NCBI RefSeq assembly: GCF_001039355.2
Contig: NW_019775418.1
Location: 1 to 64,000, forward strand
DNA from: Lingula anatina
Taxonomy: Eukaryota; Brachiopoda; Lingulata; Lingulida; Lingulidae
Reading direction: 5' to 3'
Length of the DNA: 64,000 bases
A program made the position numbers and the translations under genes. The notes under the pieces are model-generated. The model saw only the letters and a list, made by a program, of their open reading frames with translations. It did not search any database and was not told where the DNA came from. Below, piece after piece: positions 1 through 12,491 of this stretch (its first letter is position 1; each line of letters begins with the position of its first letter).

Positions 1-592
1 AAAAGGATAAAAACGCTTGTTATAAATTATCTGCAGTGTTTGCCGCGTGCAAACAGACAACTGCGTATAATCACGTCAATATGGTGACTATATCTCCAAT
101 GATATCCCCAATGAACCTCAGGTTATCGGTCGTCCGGATACAGGTATAAACTGGGGGACTTGTGAAGGGTCGGTGCTTGATTTAACAATTCTATCACACA
201 GAGTCTATTGAATTAATCTCCGTGCCTTCGTCCCAAATAAAAACTTCGTTCTGAATAATCCATTACAAGCATTGCTTTGAAGTAAAAAGACAGCAAATAA
301 AATAAAAAAGGATTGCTAAAAGTTGACCCTTTCCATAACTTTTTATGGCCAAAGTTGGTTAAATATCTTGGTTGTTTTACTTTCTAATATTTAGATAGGT
401 AAGCACTGATTTTTAACGTCTGGGTAATTTGTCTGTATAATTTAATCGGTCATTATGTTATTGTTAAATATTACCCACCCTAAATAGAAATTAGAAACTC
501 TGCATTAAGGGGCAATGCCCTAATATCATTAATACATAAAGTAATACAACTCATTATTTTCTTTTTATTTGATTTTAAGGATGCTGAACCTA
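1..592. other. AT-rich intergenic or repeat-derived DNA, no gene seen
   Basis: No open frame resembles a known protein and no RNA gene is recognisable. It could be a far intron or flank of VPS52, whose downstream exons are not seen in the window. Confidence 0.4.
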
Positions 593-750
593 GTACACTA
601 CCCGTTTTCAAGGTGTGTGTCAGATCGTATTTCGGAGTATCAGTCAGAACACCGACAGGATGAACCCGCGGTAGTCCTACAAACTTTATTCTGGGGTATG
701 AGACACCGAAATGCGATCTGACACACATCTTGAATACGGGTAGTGTGATC
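593..750. mobile_element. Palindromic MITE-like element
   Basis: The two ends are inverted repeats of about 40 bp. The left arm reads GTACACTACCCGTTTTCAAG then GTGTGTGTCAGATCG. The right arm, reverse-complemented, reads CACTACCCGTATTCAAGATG then TGTGTCAGATCG. About 60 bp of non-repeated sequence separates them. There is no coding capacity, so this is probably a non-autonomous DNA transposon. No clear target duplication was identified and the family is unknown. Confidence 0.65.
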
Positions 751-1161
751 CGATATAACGGTTAAAATTCAGGATCCTTATGTGCGGAGTCTGGTCGTTG
801 GGTAGGCCTGTCGGATGAGTTAAACATTTTAATTTTGCTAGCAATCGAACTATACTAGTAAGCCATTTAAAGTATATTCTAAATATTCTTACCGCCTTCT
901 GACAGCATTATAGATATTCCTAGTTTTCCAACTACATTCGAACTGCATTTGAGAACTAATACAGCCGAAAGTGCACTTATCATTCCAGGCGAATTCAAGC
1001 GCATTCTGAGTATTCCAACGGTACTCTTACAAGAATTAAGATCAATTTGAACTTTTTTCCCGAATGTGGTGCGAATTTTTAAAATTCTTCATTCAGCCTC
1101 ATTCTTCTTGATTCCAGCTGATTCCGATTAAGTGTGACGGGGGTATAAGCGGCTCTGATAT
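751..1161. other. Non-coding stretch, nothing recognised
   Basis: AT-rich sequence between two palindromic elements. No coding or RNA feature is supported. Confidence 0.35.
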
Positions 1162-1320
1162 CTGACACATCTACTGAAGCTATAAGGGGTTAAATAACTA
1201 TCGTTAAACAGCTTCAGTAGGCGTGCTAGACATCTAAAGCACTGAAGCTGAATGCAATTTAGCGAGAAACCCATTGGATCTGGGTAGATCTATGTATTGT
1301 AACAGGGTCTATGTCATGCA
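1162..1320. mobile_element. Hairpin MITE, copy 1 of a five-copy family
   Basis: It contains the palindrome TGACACATCTACTGAAGCT ... AGCTTCAGTAGGCGTG, followed by a GCTGAATGCAATTTAGCGAG block and a GATCTGGGTAGATCTA tail. The same core is found near 41.2 and 43.2 kb and, more diverged, at 26.1 and 36.3 kb. This copy is the most decayed, and its left end is not defined. Other copies show TAA flanks, suggesting a PIF/Harbinger-type non-autonomous element. Confidence 0.6.
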
Positions 1321-1894
1321 CTTTATATCATTATGACCACTTGATAAAATCCCGTCATTTTAAAATGTATTAAAAAACACAATATGAATTACATGACGTG
1401 ACTTTAACCGAAAAGCCTGCTTATGTCCATTGTATTGTCAGACTGCGTTATCCACGTGCAAATATGTCACTAGTTAATTCGTACGTCAGTTAATGTGACA
1501 GAATCAGGCATAAAACTTACCTTTACTGGACACAACGTGGATTAAAACGAAGGATAAAGGAACTCCACGATGTAGTTCTTTTCGGCGAAATGAATCTCTT
1601 CCAAGAATGTGCGACTTCCACTAAATCGACCCCCAGGTCAGCTGCAATCATTTGTATAACAATGACGTAGGTCAAAGTTCATTTTGCAACGGGACATCCA
1701 GGTGAGCTTTCAAAATTAATACGTAACATAACTACATAACTATTTTGTTAACTGCGGGCGTTGTCGTTGCCGCGAAGGAGGGATCTCAGGTGGGAACAAC
1801 ATTATTGAGTTAAGCTGCCGTATCTGCAATACCTTGTATTACCTGCTACGAAAACGGGATCCATTCCGATTTTGATTTTGCTACCAACAGGCAG
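1321..1894. other. Non-coding stretch upstream of a LINE fragment
   Basis: No gene is recognised. Part of it may be the decayed 5' portion of the LINE fragment that follows. Confidence 0.3.
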
Positions 1895-2868
1895 GTGAGT
1901 GTATATACGTCTCATGCAATCAAAATGGCACTGATTTTAGAAGGGTGGGTAGACATTTTTCGTCGATTATATGTGTCACAGGCCAAATCACAGTATAGTC
2001 CACTTCTTAAATGTAAAAGTAAAATTTTGGAGTCTTTTGTTACAAAGTGGGTTACAGATGGTCTGCAAATTGACAGAACACAGTTTGGTGGTATCCAAAA
2101 TAGTTTAACTACCCATGCCTTAAGGCTCATAAATTACTAGGAGGACTTGAACCATCCCCCACAACAAAGTCTTATGCTCAGGTGTTATTCTTAGATTTTG
2201 CTAAAGCCTTCGACAGAATTGATCACAATATTTTAATGAAAAAATTAGAAATCCAAGGGGTACCAGACTTTGTAAGACGTTGGATTTATTCTTTCCTTTG
2301 CGAACGGTGGCAACGAATAAAATGCAGTAGCTTTAAATCTGATTGGGTTCAGCTAGTGGGAGGTGCGCCTCAGGGCACTAAATTAGGTCCCATCCTTTCC
2401 CTTGCAATGATCAATGACCTGAAAACTTGTTGTTCAGACATCAAGTTTGTTGACGATACATCTATTTACGAAATTTGCAAATTTGGCAAAACACCGCATC
2501 TAAAATAAGGCATGTTTAAAGCTCTTTTATCGCAGACAGCTAAAGAGGGCAAAACTTGACATACAAGATTTATAGTTAAAACTATCTACCAGTCTGTAAT
2601 AAGATCAGTTTTAGAATATGCGTGTCCAGTGTGGGGACCAGGTCTGACTGCTGAGCAATCTGAATGTCTAGAGTCAGTTCAAAAGAGAGCCTTAAGGATT
2701 ATTTGCCTTGGTCTCAGTTATGATGATGCCTTAAAAGTTTGTAACATCGACACCCTAGACAAACGTAGACATTTTCTGTATCAGAGGTTTTATACAAAAT
2801 TACAAAATTGTGAAAAGTTGGGTCATTTATTGCCTGAAACAACACCAAATTCTTACAACCAAAAGTGA
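1895..2868 (+). mobile_element. Degenerate LINE reverse-transcriptase fragment
   Basis: Three short frames together read as the palm and C-terminal parts of a non-LTR retrotransposon reverse transcriptase. An early piece reads QFGGIQNSLTTHAL. The next frame (2182-2508) has LDFAKAFDRIDHNILMKKLE, then GGAPQGTKLGPILS, then KFVDDTSIYE, where the catalytic box is FVDD. The last frame (2629-2868) has the typical tail with LESVQKRALRII and LDKRRHFLYQRF. Frameshifts near 2140-2180 and 2510-2620 show it is dead. The 5' end, with any endonuclease, is missing. By layout it belongs to the CR1/Jockey-like group; the clade is uncertain. Confidence 0.85.
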
Positions 2869-2971
2869 AGACGGAACGTTTTAGAAATTCCTTTATTAAT
2901 TATTGCCTCTTTAACTTTTAGTAATTTATGAATGCCTTTTTAATTTGTAATACGCGAGTAATATGCGAGTA

Positions 2972-3149
2972 ATTTTCACTTACATCTCGGCGACAAGTGT
3001 TGTATCTGGCTTAAACCACGGTCTCCACACTGTCCTTGCGATATAATACTCATACATGTTATTTTCACGTACAGCTCGGCTACGAGTGTTGTATCTGGCT
3101 TAAACAACGGCTACTACACTGTTCTTGCGATATTTGACTCAAACATGTT
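2972..3149. repeat. Two-copy 89-bp tandem repeat
   Basis: Copy one is 2972-3060 and copy two 3061-3149. Both begin ATTTTCAC and end CATACATGTT or CAAACATGTT, with shared blocks such as GTGTTGTATCTGGCTTAAAC and CTTGCGATAT. Being just downstream of the LINE fragment, it may be that element's 3' untranslated region. Confidence 0.75.
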
Positions 3150-4035
3150 AGGGGCCCTTGTGGTCACTTAGTCCTGTGTTGGACGATCAAAGGCAAGGCT
3201 GAACACACATTTATAACGCCCTTGACCAAAGTCAGTCCCAGCTGCTTCGTGCAGCAGTAGCTGCTCCACCACCACCAGCAGCAGCAGAAAAGTTCACAAA
3301 AACACTAATTACTTGCCCCCATTATGTAATGATGATAAGAATACCTTGATACTTCATGTGCCTTCACAGATTAAAAAAGTGTCATTTTTGAAGAGGGCTG
3401 GAAATTTAGTTTGGGAATGTTGATTTTTTAGATTTAGTTTTCACATTCTGTATTGTGAGTAACTTGTCGCTCAAATTTGAGCACGCGAATTTTCAGTTTT
3501 TGGGTAAATGCTGTTATATGATAGTAAAAGTTTGAAAAACGACCTATTTTCATTGTTGTCTCATCCGTGGTGGGCGCTAGGACCCAATATTCAGATACTG
3601 GGCCCTTATTAGCTAGTGAGTAACGGGAGTGCACAGACCGTGGAACGCACTCATACCTGGTGTGCTTGCATGTCGAATACAGAACGTCTTTTGTTATACG
3701 CGCTAGCTGGTTTAAATATAGTTGTATTCATCTGATGATATTTTTAAATACAATTGCATTAATTTATAAAGGTAAAGCATTTTAATTTTAAAATTTAATA
3801 CAACAGAAATGAGATATATCAACATAAATTTATTAAAATATCTTGTAGGAGTGTTTAATCAAGCGTGTAGCAGGGAAAGCTAGCAATGTATCATTTGTAT
3901 AAATTTTATGCAAACCTGTCCATTTTCCCAAAAGTGAGCGGTCATTTTTATTACAAAAGAGTGGATTTTAACCAAATGAAAAGATATTGAGCTCATAGCA
4001 TCAGGCTGGCCTTATGTCTGACATAAATTGTCTCT
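3150..4035. other. Non-coding stretch, nothing firm
   Basis: It contains a short CAG/CTG- and CCA-rich trinucleotide patch near 3241-3295 and otherwise AT-rich sequence. A 66-codon reverse frame at 3434-3634 resembles nothing known. Confidence 0.35.
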
Positions 4036-7000
4036 ATGTTAGACATTATAATTACAAAATTCAGGCGATAAAAGTTAAAGAATTAATAATTAAAACAAAA
4101 GAATCATTCCTTAATTCTAAAATGGGGAGTCTCGACAACAAAGGCGATGATAGCAAATCATACTGGACCGCAATGAAAAATATTCTTGGGAAAGAGCGAT
4201 CGTCTTCTATTCCTATTCTCAAAAACCCGGGAAATGGATCTGCCGCGTCTACTGATCAAGAAAAGACTGATGAATTTTTGTCTTATTGCTCATCAATGTA
4301 CCACTCGGACTCTTTAGCAAATGTTGGTGAAATTCTCTTTCCTGTAAGAACTAATGCTACTCTATCTCAGATACAATCCACAAGTAGTGAAATTAAATCG
4401 ATAATTGATGATTTAGACCCATCTTAAGCTAACGGCCCTGACCTGATTACCGCCAAGATGATAAAACTCACCAAACACTCCGTGGTGAAGCCCCTTAATA
4501 TTTTGTTCAATGCAATTATACAGTCTAATACCTTCCCCAACATCTGGAAAATTGCCGAAATTTGCCCAATCTTTAAAAAGGATGGTAAAAAAATCTATTT
4601 TAAACTATAGACCAATTTCTTTACCTAGTATTATATCTAAGATTTTAGAGCGAATAATATTAACTTTATTCTGGACAACAAACTCCTATACCCTAAACAA
4701 TCTGGCTTTTTGAAGGGTCTAAGCAAATACACTGTAAATGCAGTGTTTAGCTCTGAGACACATTTCTAAGCGCCTGTTTTGTCTCATTTTTTCCACGCGT
4801 TTAGCACTTAAGCACGTTTAGCCTATTAACATGTTACACGCTTTGGCGTGCTTGACGCCTAATAAATGTAGGGTGTATTTGTTTAACACTTCAAGGTTGT
4901 AATGTTTTCAACTGTTTCAGTCACTCTCTCACACACACTCACACAGACGCGCGCGCGCGCGAAGTCACGGTCACCTTTAACTGCTAAAGCTATCTCTATC
5001 TATAACAGGGTACCGTGAACTGTCAACATAGTTGATTCACACCATCATCTTTACAGCGGGACTTATTCATCCTTGTGTTAGCTGACCTTGCGAGGAAGTT
5101 AATTAGAATATATTTCTGAAAAAAAAGTTAGGAAAATTCACTAGTTTACTAAAGACACGAAACAACTATCACTTTTACTTTAAAACATTTTTTTTCATAT
5201 TTTGATAAAAAGGTATTGATGTTCATTTATTTTTTCCGAAGTAATGAACAATAGAACATCAGGATGATGGTGGGGTATTCATTATAATGGTTTATTTAAG
5301 CTTTCATCACATGCTGGTTATTTTGGTAACGATAGTCCGAATATTTTTCAAATCGCACCGCTCTACTCGCCGACTAACCCAAGCCCATTTTGAAATTAAC
5401 CGCTAACTGTAGTTCATACAGCATAAGACGTGTTTTGGTGATTAATAAAAAAAGTTTTAAAAACATTAAATAATGTTTTTCCAGAATGTTATAAAACGCT
5501 TATAAAACTGTAAGGGCATCATTTTGCATGGAGTTAAAAACACCCATAACGTTACCATGACGTTTTTCTATACCATCACCATCATGTAACCAGCTGATAA
5601 CGTCGTGAAAACGTTATTTGTTATTTGGATAATTACTTAATAGGCCTATTTTAAATAATCACACATTACTGCAAGGAAGGACACAACGCGTTCGAGCAGG
5701 CTGCTTCTCGCCTCCAACAGCCCCATATGTTTACAAGGGGAAGTGTTAAGCAAAATTGTTGAGTCTTGTAATAAACTTGTTATGGGATCGTATATATGGG
5801 ATTGTGAAGCATTTTTTTCTGTGACGAGCTTGAAAAGCTAAACATGTTGTTTAGCAGCTCCACGCGTTAAGGAATTCCACACCTATAGCAGCTCCATATG
5901 TTTAGCAGCCTCACGCGCTTAGCAGAGGAAGTGCTTAGCCAATGTGCTTAGCTTGTGATAGACTTGTTATAGATTCATATGCCGGTGAAGCTAAACACAT
6001 AGCTAAACGTGAAACAATGCCAACGTGTCTAGCTTTTTCTTCTGTGAAACGTTTGAAAAGCTATATGCGTTTAGCATTTACACAGATTTCTAAATGCGTA
6101 TAGGTGCCTAACGTGTGTTGTATGTATTTAAATGCTAAACACTGTTTTTACAGTGTAGTACCAGCTCTTGGCGATTTATAAATTAATTACGAGTAACTCT
6201 ATTAATGGTAGAGGAGTCTTTCTCGATATAGAGGCTGCATTCGACCGAGCTCCCCATTCACTCATTCTTTTTAAACTTAAGTCTTACGGTCTAATCGGTG
6301 AACTTCATGCACTATTGCCATCATATTTGACAAATAGAAGAGTTAAAGTACGTGTTGGTGGGAAATAGTCTAATTTGTCTAAGGGAGGTTACATAAATAC
6401 AAGTGTACTCCAAGGTAGTATACATGTCCCGTTACTTTTTCTCATATATATTAATGACCTCCCTGACGGACTCCCTACTTGATTGTTTCATCTATGCGGA
6501 TGATACTTCCCTCTTTATGCCCTCGCGTCGGGGTGATGTCGATTCACACGCTATATTACAAGGTGACCTACGTACCATCGAAAATTGGTCCAATAAATGG
6601 AATCTGAATTTTAAACGGCAAAGTGCCGCGAAATTATATTCGGCAAAGAAAATAATACTAATACATACCCTGGATTGTATATTAACAATACCATTATACC
6701 TAGGTCTAAGAGCCATAAACACCTGGGACTAGTACTTGATCCAAAACTAAATTTTAACGACCATATTGATCTTGTTTGCGAAAAGGTTCAACGGGCTTTA
6801 AATGCACTAAAACCTCTATGCTGCGAAGTTAGGTTCAAACATTTAAATGTAATATATAATGCCTTTATCCAATCACAATTTGATTACTGTGACATCTTCT
6901 ATCATAACTCACTCCAGAAGAAATTATCGAAACTGTCGTCTCTTCAATACCAAGCCGGCATAATAGTACTGGGAGCCTTACCTAGCTCTTGTACCTCCAA

Positions 7001-7951
7001 AATATTTGAACAACTAAATTGGATTTCTCTACTTGATAGAAGAAAAATGCATGCTCAAAAATTATGTTTTCAGTTATGGCGAATATGGTCCCCTCCTATG
7101 TTTCTGATATATTCCACCCATTCAGAAACCCTCTTCCAATCATAACCCGAGAAAATAATAATAAAAGAGACTTTAAACTTCCTCCTAAATACCCCCGTAC
7201 TTCAGTTAACTATTTTCTAATGTCTTCATGGGATCAACTCTCCTCCTCCAATAAATCTTTACCTTCAATCTCATCTTTCAAGAACTCCATAAAAAAATCA
7301 CCTCACTGCTGGGTCGCTTTCAACAACAACACTAAACTTGGACAGAAATCAAGAAAAAATTCTTAACAGAGCGAGGGTCGGGTGTTTATTTAGAGCAGAA
7401 TTGTTAAGGCATAATTGGACTACTATTGACACACCGCACTGCACCTGCGGTGCCCTTGAAACTCCCCTGCACTTCTTTTTTAGATGCCCCTCACTCAATT
7501 TAAGGTTCCCTCCCCTTTACCAAAAAATAAATGAAATTCTACATGAACGAAAGACCTCTTTTAAAACACAAAAGGAAAAGTTGTCCCTATTTCTCTACGG
7601 TCATGGATCTCTATCACCTACCCAAAATGAAATGATATTCGAAACTATTGCCAATTTTCTACTCGAAAACCTTGTCATCACTCAATAAGTACTATCTCTT
7701 ATCTATTTGACCAAACAAGTAACGGTCCTTTTCTTCTTCCTTTTATTTTCTTTCTTTCTGTACTTAATTAGTTCTGGTAACTTTTGTGCTCCATACTGAA
7801 ATATTTGAAGTTATACATTTATTCTGTTGTATATACGTATCCATTTGTTTTATTTATTTACTTATTTAATTTTGTGGAGATCATTTAATGCTTCCAGCGC
7901 TTTGCCTCCATTTCTTTCGAATAAACGTTGTTTAAAAAAATGTTAGACATT
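4036..7951 (+). mobile_element. 5'-truncated CR1/Jockey-like LINE with target duplication, split by a DNA element
   Basis: The LINE body (4048-7939) is flanked by a perfect 12-bp target duplication, ATGTTAGACATT, at 4036-4047 and 7940-7951, and ends in a short A-run. Frames at 4014-4427 and 4510-4713 hold the start of the RT domain (LNYRPISLPSIISKILERII). The domain resumes after 6155 with VFLDIEAAFDRAPHSLI and the catalytic box FIYADDTSLF (about 6490). Later frames (6675-7145, 7338-7688) carry the C-terminal region, including HCTCGALETPLHFFFRCP, a zinc-knuckle-like motif. There are several frameshifts and stops, so the copy is inactive. The endonuclease is absent, as expected for 5' truncation. 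Confidence 0.88.
4730..6155. mobile_element. TA-flanked non-autonomous DNA transposon inside the LINE
   Basis: It interrupts the LINE reverse transcriptase exactly between TA dinucleotides at 4728-4729 and 6156-6157. The ends are inverted: left CACTGTAAATGCAGTGTTTA, right reverse-complement CACTGTAAAAACAGTGTTTA. Both subterminal regions are crowded with GTTTAGC or GCTTAGC heptamers (for example near 4745, 4798, 5848, 5898 and 6060), which look like repeated transposase-binding sites. No transposase frame is visible. The TA duplication points to the Tc1/mariner superfamily. A CG dinucleotide run lies at about 4948-4960. Confidence 0.85.
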
Positions 7952-8082
7952 TTCTGATCATGTTAGACATTTGAAAAGCATATTATTTTCTTGTTTTATT
8001 TATAAAGATAAGTCCGATAAGCCTTAATTTTGCGATAAATTTTGCATAAAAATAAGGAATTTATTTTTCTGTGAAATTGGCT
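7952..8082. other. Short AT-rich spacer between two LINEs
   Basis: It includes a second TGTTAGACATTT at 7961, matching the preceding target duplication, so the target site was already locally duplicated or the end was rearranged. Confidence 0.4.
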
Positions 8083-10620
8083 TATAATAATAATAATAAT
8101 ATTTATTTATAGTCTAAAATCCAACATGTGTTCAGTAGACTTTACAAAAATTATAAGATCCAAATTAAAAGAAAAATATTGCTAATGGTTATAAGATGAA
8201 ATGATATATATAATGGATAAAAAAAGGGGAAATTTAAAACTATGACTAAGAGCAGTTCTTCTTAAGAAGTGTTTTTTCAATAATTTAAAGATAATATTGT
8301 TTAAAAAGGTGGGTTTTAAGTTCCTTTTTAAAATGTCCAGGGTCCACAATTTGTCTAAGACTGATGGGTAAAATATTCCATTCTTTTGGTGCTGCAAATT
8401 TAAAAGCTTTATCACCGTATGATACTAATCTTGCCTTATCAGCCTTAAGAAGAAGGTGATCACCTGATCTGAGATTTCTTGATGGCACGTAGTGTAAAAC
8501 AAGCTCATTTAAATAAGAAGGTGCAAGTTTATAAAATGCTGCATGTGCAAATGTTAAAAGTTTGAATAAAATGCGTGCTCGGACAGGGAGCCAGTGCAAC
8601 ATCATTAAAACAGGAGTAATGTGGTTGTCTTTTGGAGTGCGGGTCAGTAGGCGAGCAGATATATTCTGTACACGCTGTAGCCGTTTGATTTGTTTCTCTG
8701 AAGATCCATAAAGAAGGGAGTTGCTTAAATCAAGTCTCGATGTAACCAGGGCATGTATAACTGTTGCTGTAGTAGAATCGGTTAAATGTTTTCGTAAGGA
8801 ACCAATGTTTCTAATATTGAACATACATGTTTTAGATACGTTAGAAATTTGCCTGTTCATGGACAATGTACTGTCAAAATAAACTCCCAGATTTTTGGCG
8901 TGAGATGAGACTTGTACCACGCTGGCACCTATTGACATGCTAAGACTACGGGCAATGTTCTTATTGTGTGGTTGAGATATTACTAGGAATTCAGTTTTCT
9001 CGTCGTTGATCTTGAGTTTGTTTCTGATCATCCACCCCCTTATATCAGAAATACAGTTGGCTATTTTAGTAATTGATGATTCAGGGTTTCTAATATTGCA
9101 GGATGTGTAAAGCTGAGTGTCATCAGCATAAATGTGATAGCCAATCTCATGAAAACGAAGGATTGCACCAAGCGGTAAAGTATAAATACAAAATATGAGT
9201 GGTCCTAACACACTGCCTTGTGGAACACCAAAGACAAGTTGAGCTAATTCAGAGAGAACTCCGTCCACGCATACTTGTTGTGATCTGCCTGTGAGGTAAG
9301 AACGGAAAAGATTTAGTGCTGTATCTTTTATCCCAACAGTTTCTTCCAAAAATGACAGCAGTACCTGATGATCAACAGTGTCAAATGCGGCCGATAGGTC
9401 CAAGAGAACAAGTAACACAGCGGAGTGACTGTCGACCGCACATAGCAAATCATTTTTAATTCTAAGGAGTGCTGACTCGGTGATATGATTCACCTTGTAT
9501 GCCGACTGCATTTTCTCAACCAAGTTATTTGCATCTAAGTGATTGAACAATCTTGTGGCGATCACACGCTCTACCACTTTAGACAGAAATGACAAGTTAG
9601 ATACAGGTCGATAATTTTGCAAGAGTTCTGCATTTAGGTTAGGCTTTTTCAGTAGTGGACGGATGATTGCAGACTTAAACAATTCAGGAAAATTCCCGGT
9701 TTTAAAGCAAATGTTTACAATGTGAGTTATGAGACCAATGATTGCAGGGAGAATCTGGGAGAGCAGTGTTGTCGGCATAGGGTCAAGGAGGCAAGATGTC
9801 TTCTTAGATATAGAAATGATTTTTGTCACCTCGTCTTTCGTTGCTTCCTCAAAGGCAGTAAGTAAGAGTGAAGGCTTCGGGAGAAGATAAGAGATCGGGG
9901 GATGTAATGGTGTTGCAACTGTCTGTTCTAATGATTCAAGTTCGCCATATATTTTACTGATTTTTGCGATGTAGAAAGATCCCATGCTGTCAGCTAGGTC
10001 TTTAAAAGACGTTGAGGGTGGGTGCGCTACGCGTTTGTTCTTACCCATAAGACTATTAACAGTTGTAAACAATGCTTTTTGGTCACCGTCACACGCGTCT
10101 ATCATCTCTGAATAATAAGTTTCCTTAGCTTTTTTGATAAGTTGGTTAACACGGTGACACTCCTCCTTGTAGCGCTGGTGGTGAATGGTTAATTTGCTTC
10201 TTCGTCACAGATTTTCTGCCTGTCTGCGATCCCTCTTTGCAGCAAGAATATCATCATTAATCCATGGTTGAAGGTCTCTCTGAACCAGGGTTTTTGCTTT
10301 CAAAGGTGCCAACTGGTCCAATGACTGGGACAAAATTTTATTCAAGTAAAATTGCACTGTGAAATTATCAACAAGGTGTTGATACAGAAGCCCTTTACTC
10401 GCTGTGAATATTTCTCCTTTCAGTACTTGTCTAAAATGACATTTCAATCTTTGTTCTATCAAGGACAGTATACAAACATCCGGCATGTTTTCATAAAAAG
10501 CAAATGACAGACCCATTAATTCAAGGTCATTCTGTTTACAATTTATCCACTCGAAATTATTGTTAAGGATATCTTTATATAGCGCGTTTGTATAATACAA
10601 TTTTTTTTGAAGAGCGGATT
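8083..10620 (-). mobile_element. L2/CR1-like LINE, reverse strand, one premature stop
   Basis: A 606-codon frame (8285-10105) is in phase with the upstream 131-codon frame (10205-10600). A single TGA at 10205-10207, where RRQAENL is followed by RRSKLTIHHQ, breaks them. The protein has the RT fingers and palm (NYRPVSNLSFLSKVVERV, LDLSAAFDTVDHQVLLSFLE, FGVPQGSVLGPLIFCIYT, HIYADDTQLY) and the typical L2/CR1 C-terminus (MLHWLPVRARILFKLL, KLAPSYLNELV, APKEWNILPISLR). The endonuclease is missing, so it is 5'-truncated. The 3' end lies at low coordinates and finishes in an ATT microsatellite (8083-8103), a common L2 tail. Few disabling changes imply a fairly young copy. Confidence 0.92.
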
Positions 10621-12175
10621 TTCAGCCAATATTTAAAAATTCTTAGTTTTCTACCTAAAATAAGTGGTAAAGCGACTTTTTAAAATCACTGTTGGCAAGA
10701 TCTCATACTTAAAATCTCCGTATCAGAGTAGTGTGATCAAAGTAGAGTGAATCCACCGCGCATTACAGGTCAAATAACGCTTGGACGCACGCTTAATTGC
10801 GACCACACTCAGCTTCGATCTTTATCTCAGCGAGCTAGGGTTACCCTGTAGGCTCTTTTGTTAGCAGAAAGTTTGTCACGATAATTACCCGACGGGGCAG
10901 GGCATGGTACTATTGTTAACAGAAACCAAACAGCGCATGGATGACAATGTTATTTCCATAGTTACCGAGCCAGGCCGTCTGAACAACCCGCAGCAACCCG
11001 CAGGTTAGTAAGGGGAATTTCAGGCGGCACTGTATCTCCCGGTTTCATAATATACGAAGTTATTACTAGTGCTTCTTTTAACACCCAGCATTCTTTAAAA
11101 AAAATCCGTATGTACTATTCTGATATCCTTTGCCTTATTGAATCCCCATATTTCTGATGCATAATTTAAAATACTACCAACGTACGTATCAAATACTGCA
11201 CACCTGGTGGACACATTAATAAGGTCGCACGACAAGGTTATTTTCAGTTGCACTCTGGATTACGCACGGTTGCTCCGCAAGGTGTCGCCTGTGGAGGGGG
11301 GGCAGCACAGCCCATGTGGTTACTGTGACGAAGGTGACAAGTACTTCCGAACATTTTTCATAACTGTCATTATTCCTCATTCTATTCACAAATTTGATAT
11401 TTACGGCAATGGAAAATGTGGCACTGGCAAAAGTGGGTCTAGGTGCGTTGGTGTCCCCAACATTAACCGCTGCCAGAGAATCCCGAAGCATTAAAATACA
11501 CAACCTGTAGATATTGGAAATTTGGCCAAAGTTAAGCAAATGAGGCTTTATTAGATTTGGGTAGAAAAAGAGAGGAATGTCTAGTGACATGCCAAACCCC
11601 TAAGTTTAAGTCTTGGCCTTTGAAACCTGTAACGCACCCCTTAGTCAAGAATCTGAACAAATCAACGTTGGGCAGGTATGCTTTGTTTTCTACCGGCGTT
11701 TTTGTGATTTTATCAAATTGATTGTCCAATGCCAGACCTTTTGTTCCCAGGTACTAGTAGCAAACTTTATCAGATAACAATCTGACACTAACCACGCTGT
11801 ACTAACAGCGCCGTAAACCCAGTTATCAATGCCGTCATCTTTACCTGTATCTCTACCGGTATTATACCAGTGGTACGTCCGATATATATCAGTAAGGAAA
11901 TATGCTGTGATGCTTATATTTATTAATACGTTAACATCAACCTGTTCATAAAAACTTGGAACCTTTCAGTATTATTACACAATAACAGTATATTGACATC
12001 ATGGGAGTTGTTATGATTAAATGCTTAGAAGAAATAATAAAACAGATTACGTAAAATTAACAAAAATGAATTAATTTTATTTATTTTTTTTTTCAAACCA
12101 ATTAATTATCAAACATGAATATTATTTTCAGAAACATCAACATATATTACTGCATTATTAATCTGCTGGTACACA
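10621..12175. other. Non-coding stretch, nothing recognised
   Basis: Overlapping frames near 11207-11590 on both strands resemble no family I know and look like chance. No RNA gene or clear repeat ends were found. Confidence 0.35.
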
Positions 12176-12491
12176 GGGGCCAATTCCATAAAAGCATTCT
12201 AACTTAGCATGATATTAGGCCTTAGAATGATTCTTATTCCCTAGTTGTATACTTGTTAGCAATCAACTAATTTCTATTCCATAAAAGCATACTAGGAATC
12301 ATTCTTACTAGTTGCTTGCTAAGATTTGGCTAGAATGGTGTCTTCATAGGAAAACCACAAAACCACAGGGTCAGTTTTGCCAAACTAAAGGCAGTGACAG
12401 GATGAAAGATGAACTGAGTGCAGGCTGAGGGAAGTAGTGGTCAAGGCATTCCCATGTATTCTATAAAAGCCCTATACAGAAAGTGGTCAAA

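Noticed and set aside
3434-3634. 66-codon reverse frame with GPVSEYWVLAPTTDETT
   Set aside because: No recognisable domain and it lies in repeat-derived sequence.
11207-11590. Overlapping frames of 95 and 124 codons on opposite strands
   Set aside because: No family resemblance, no splice context, and mutual antisense overlap; most likely chance openness.
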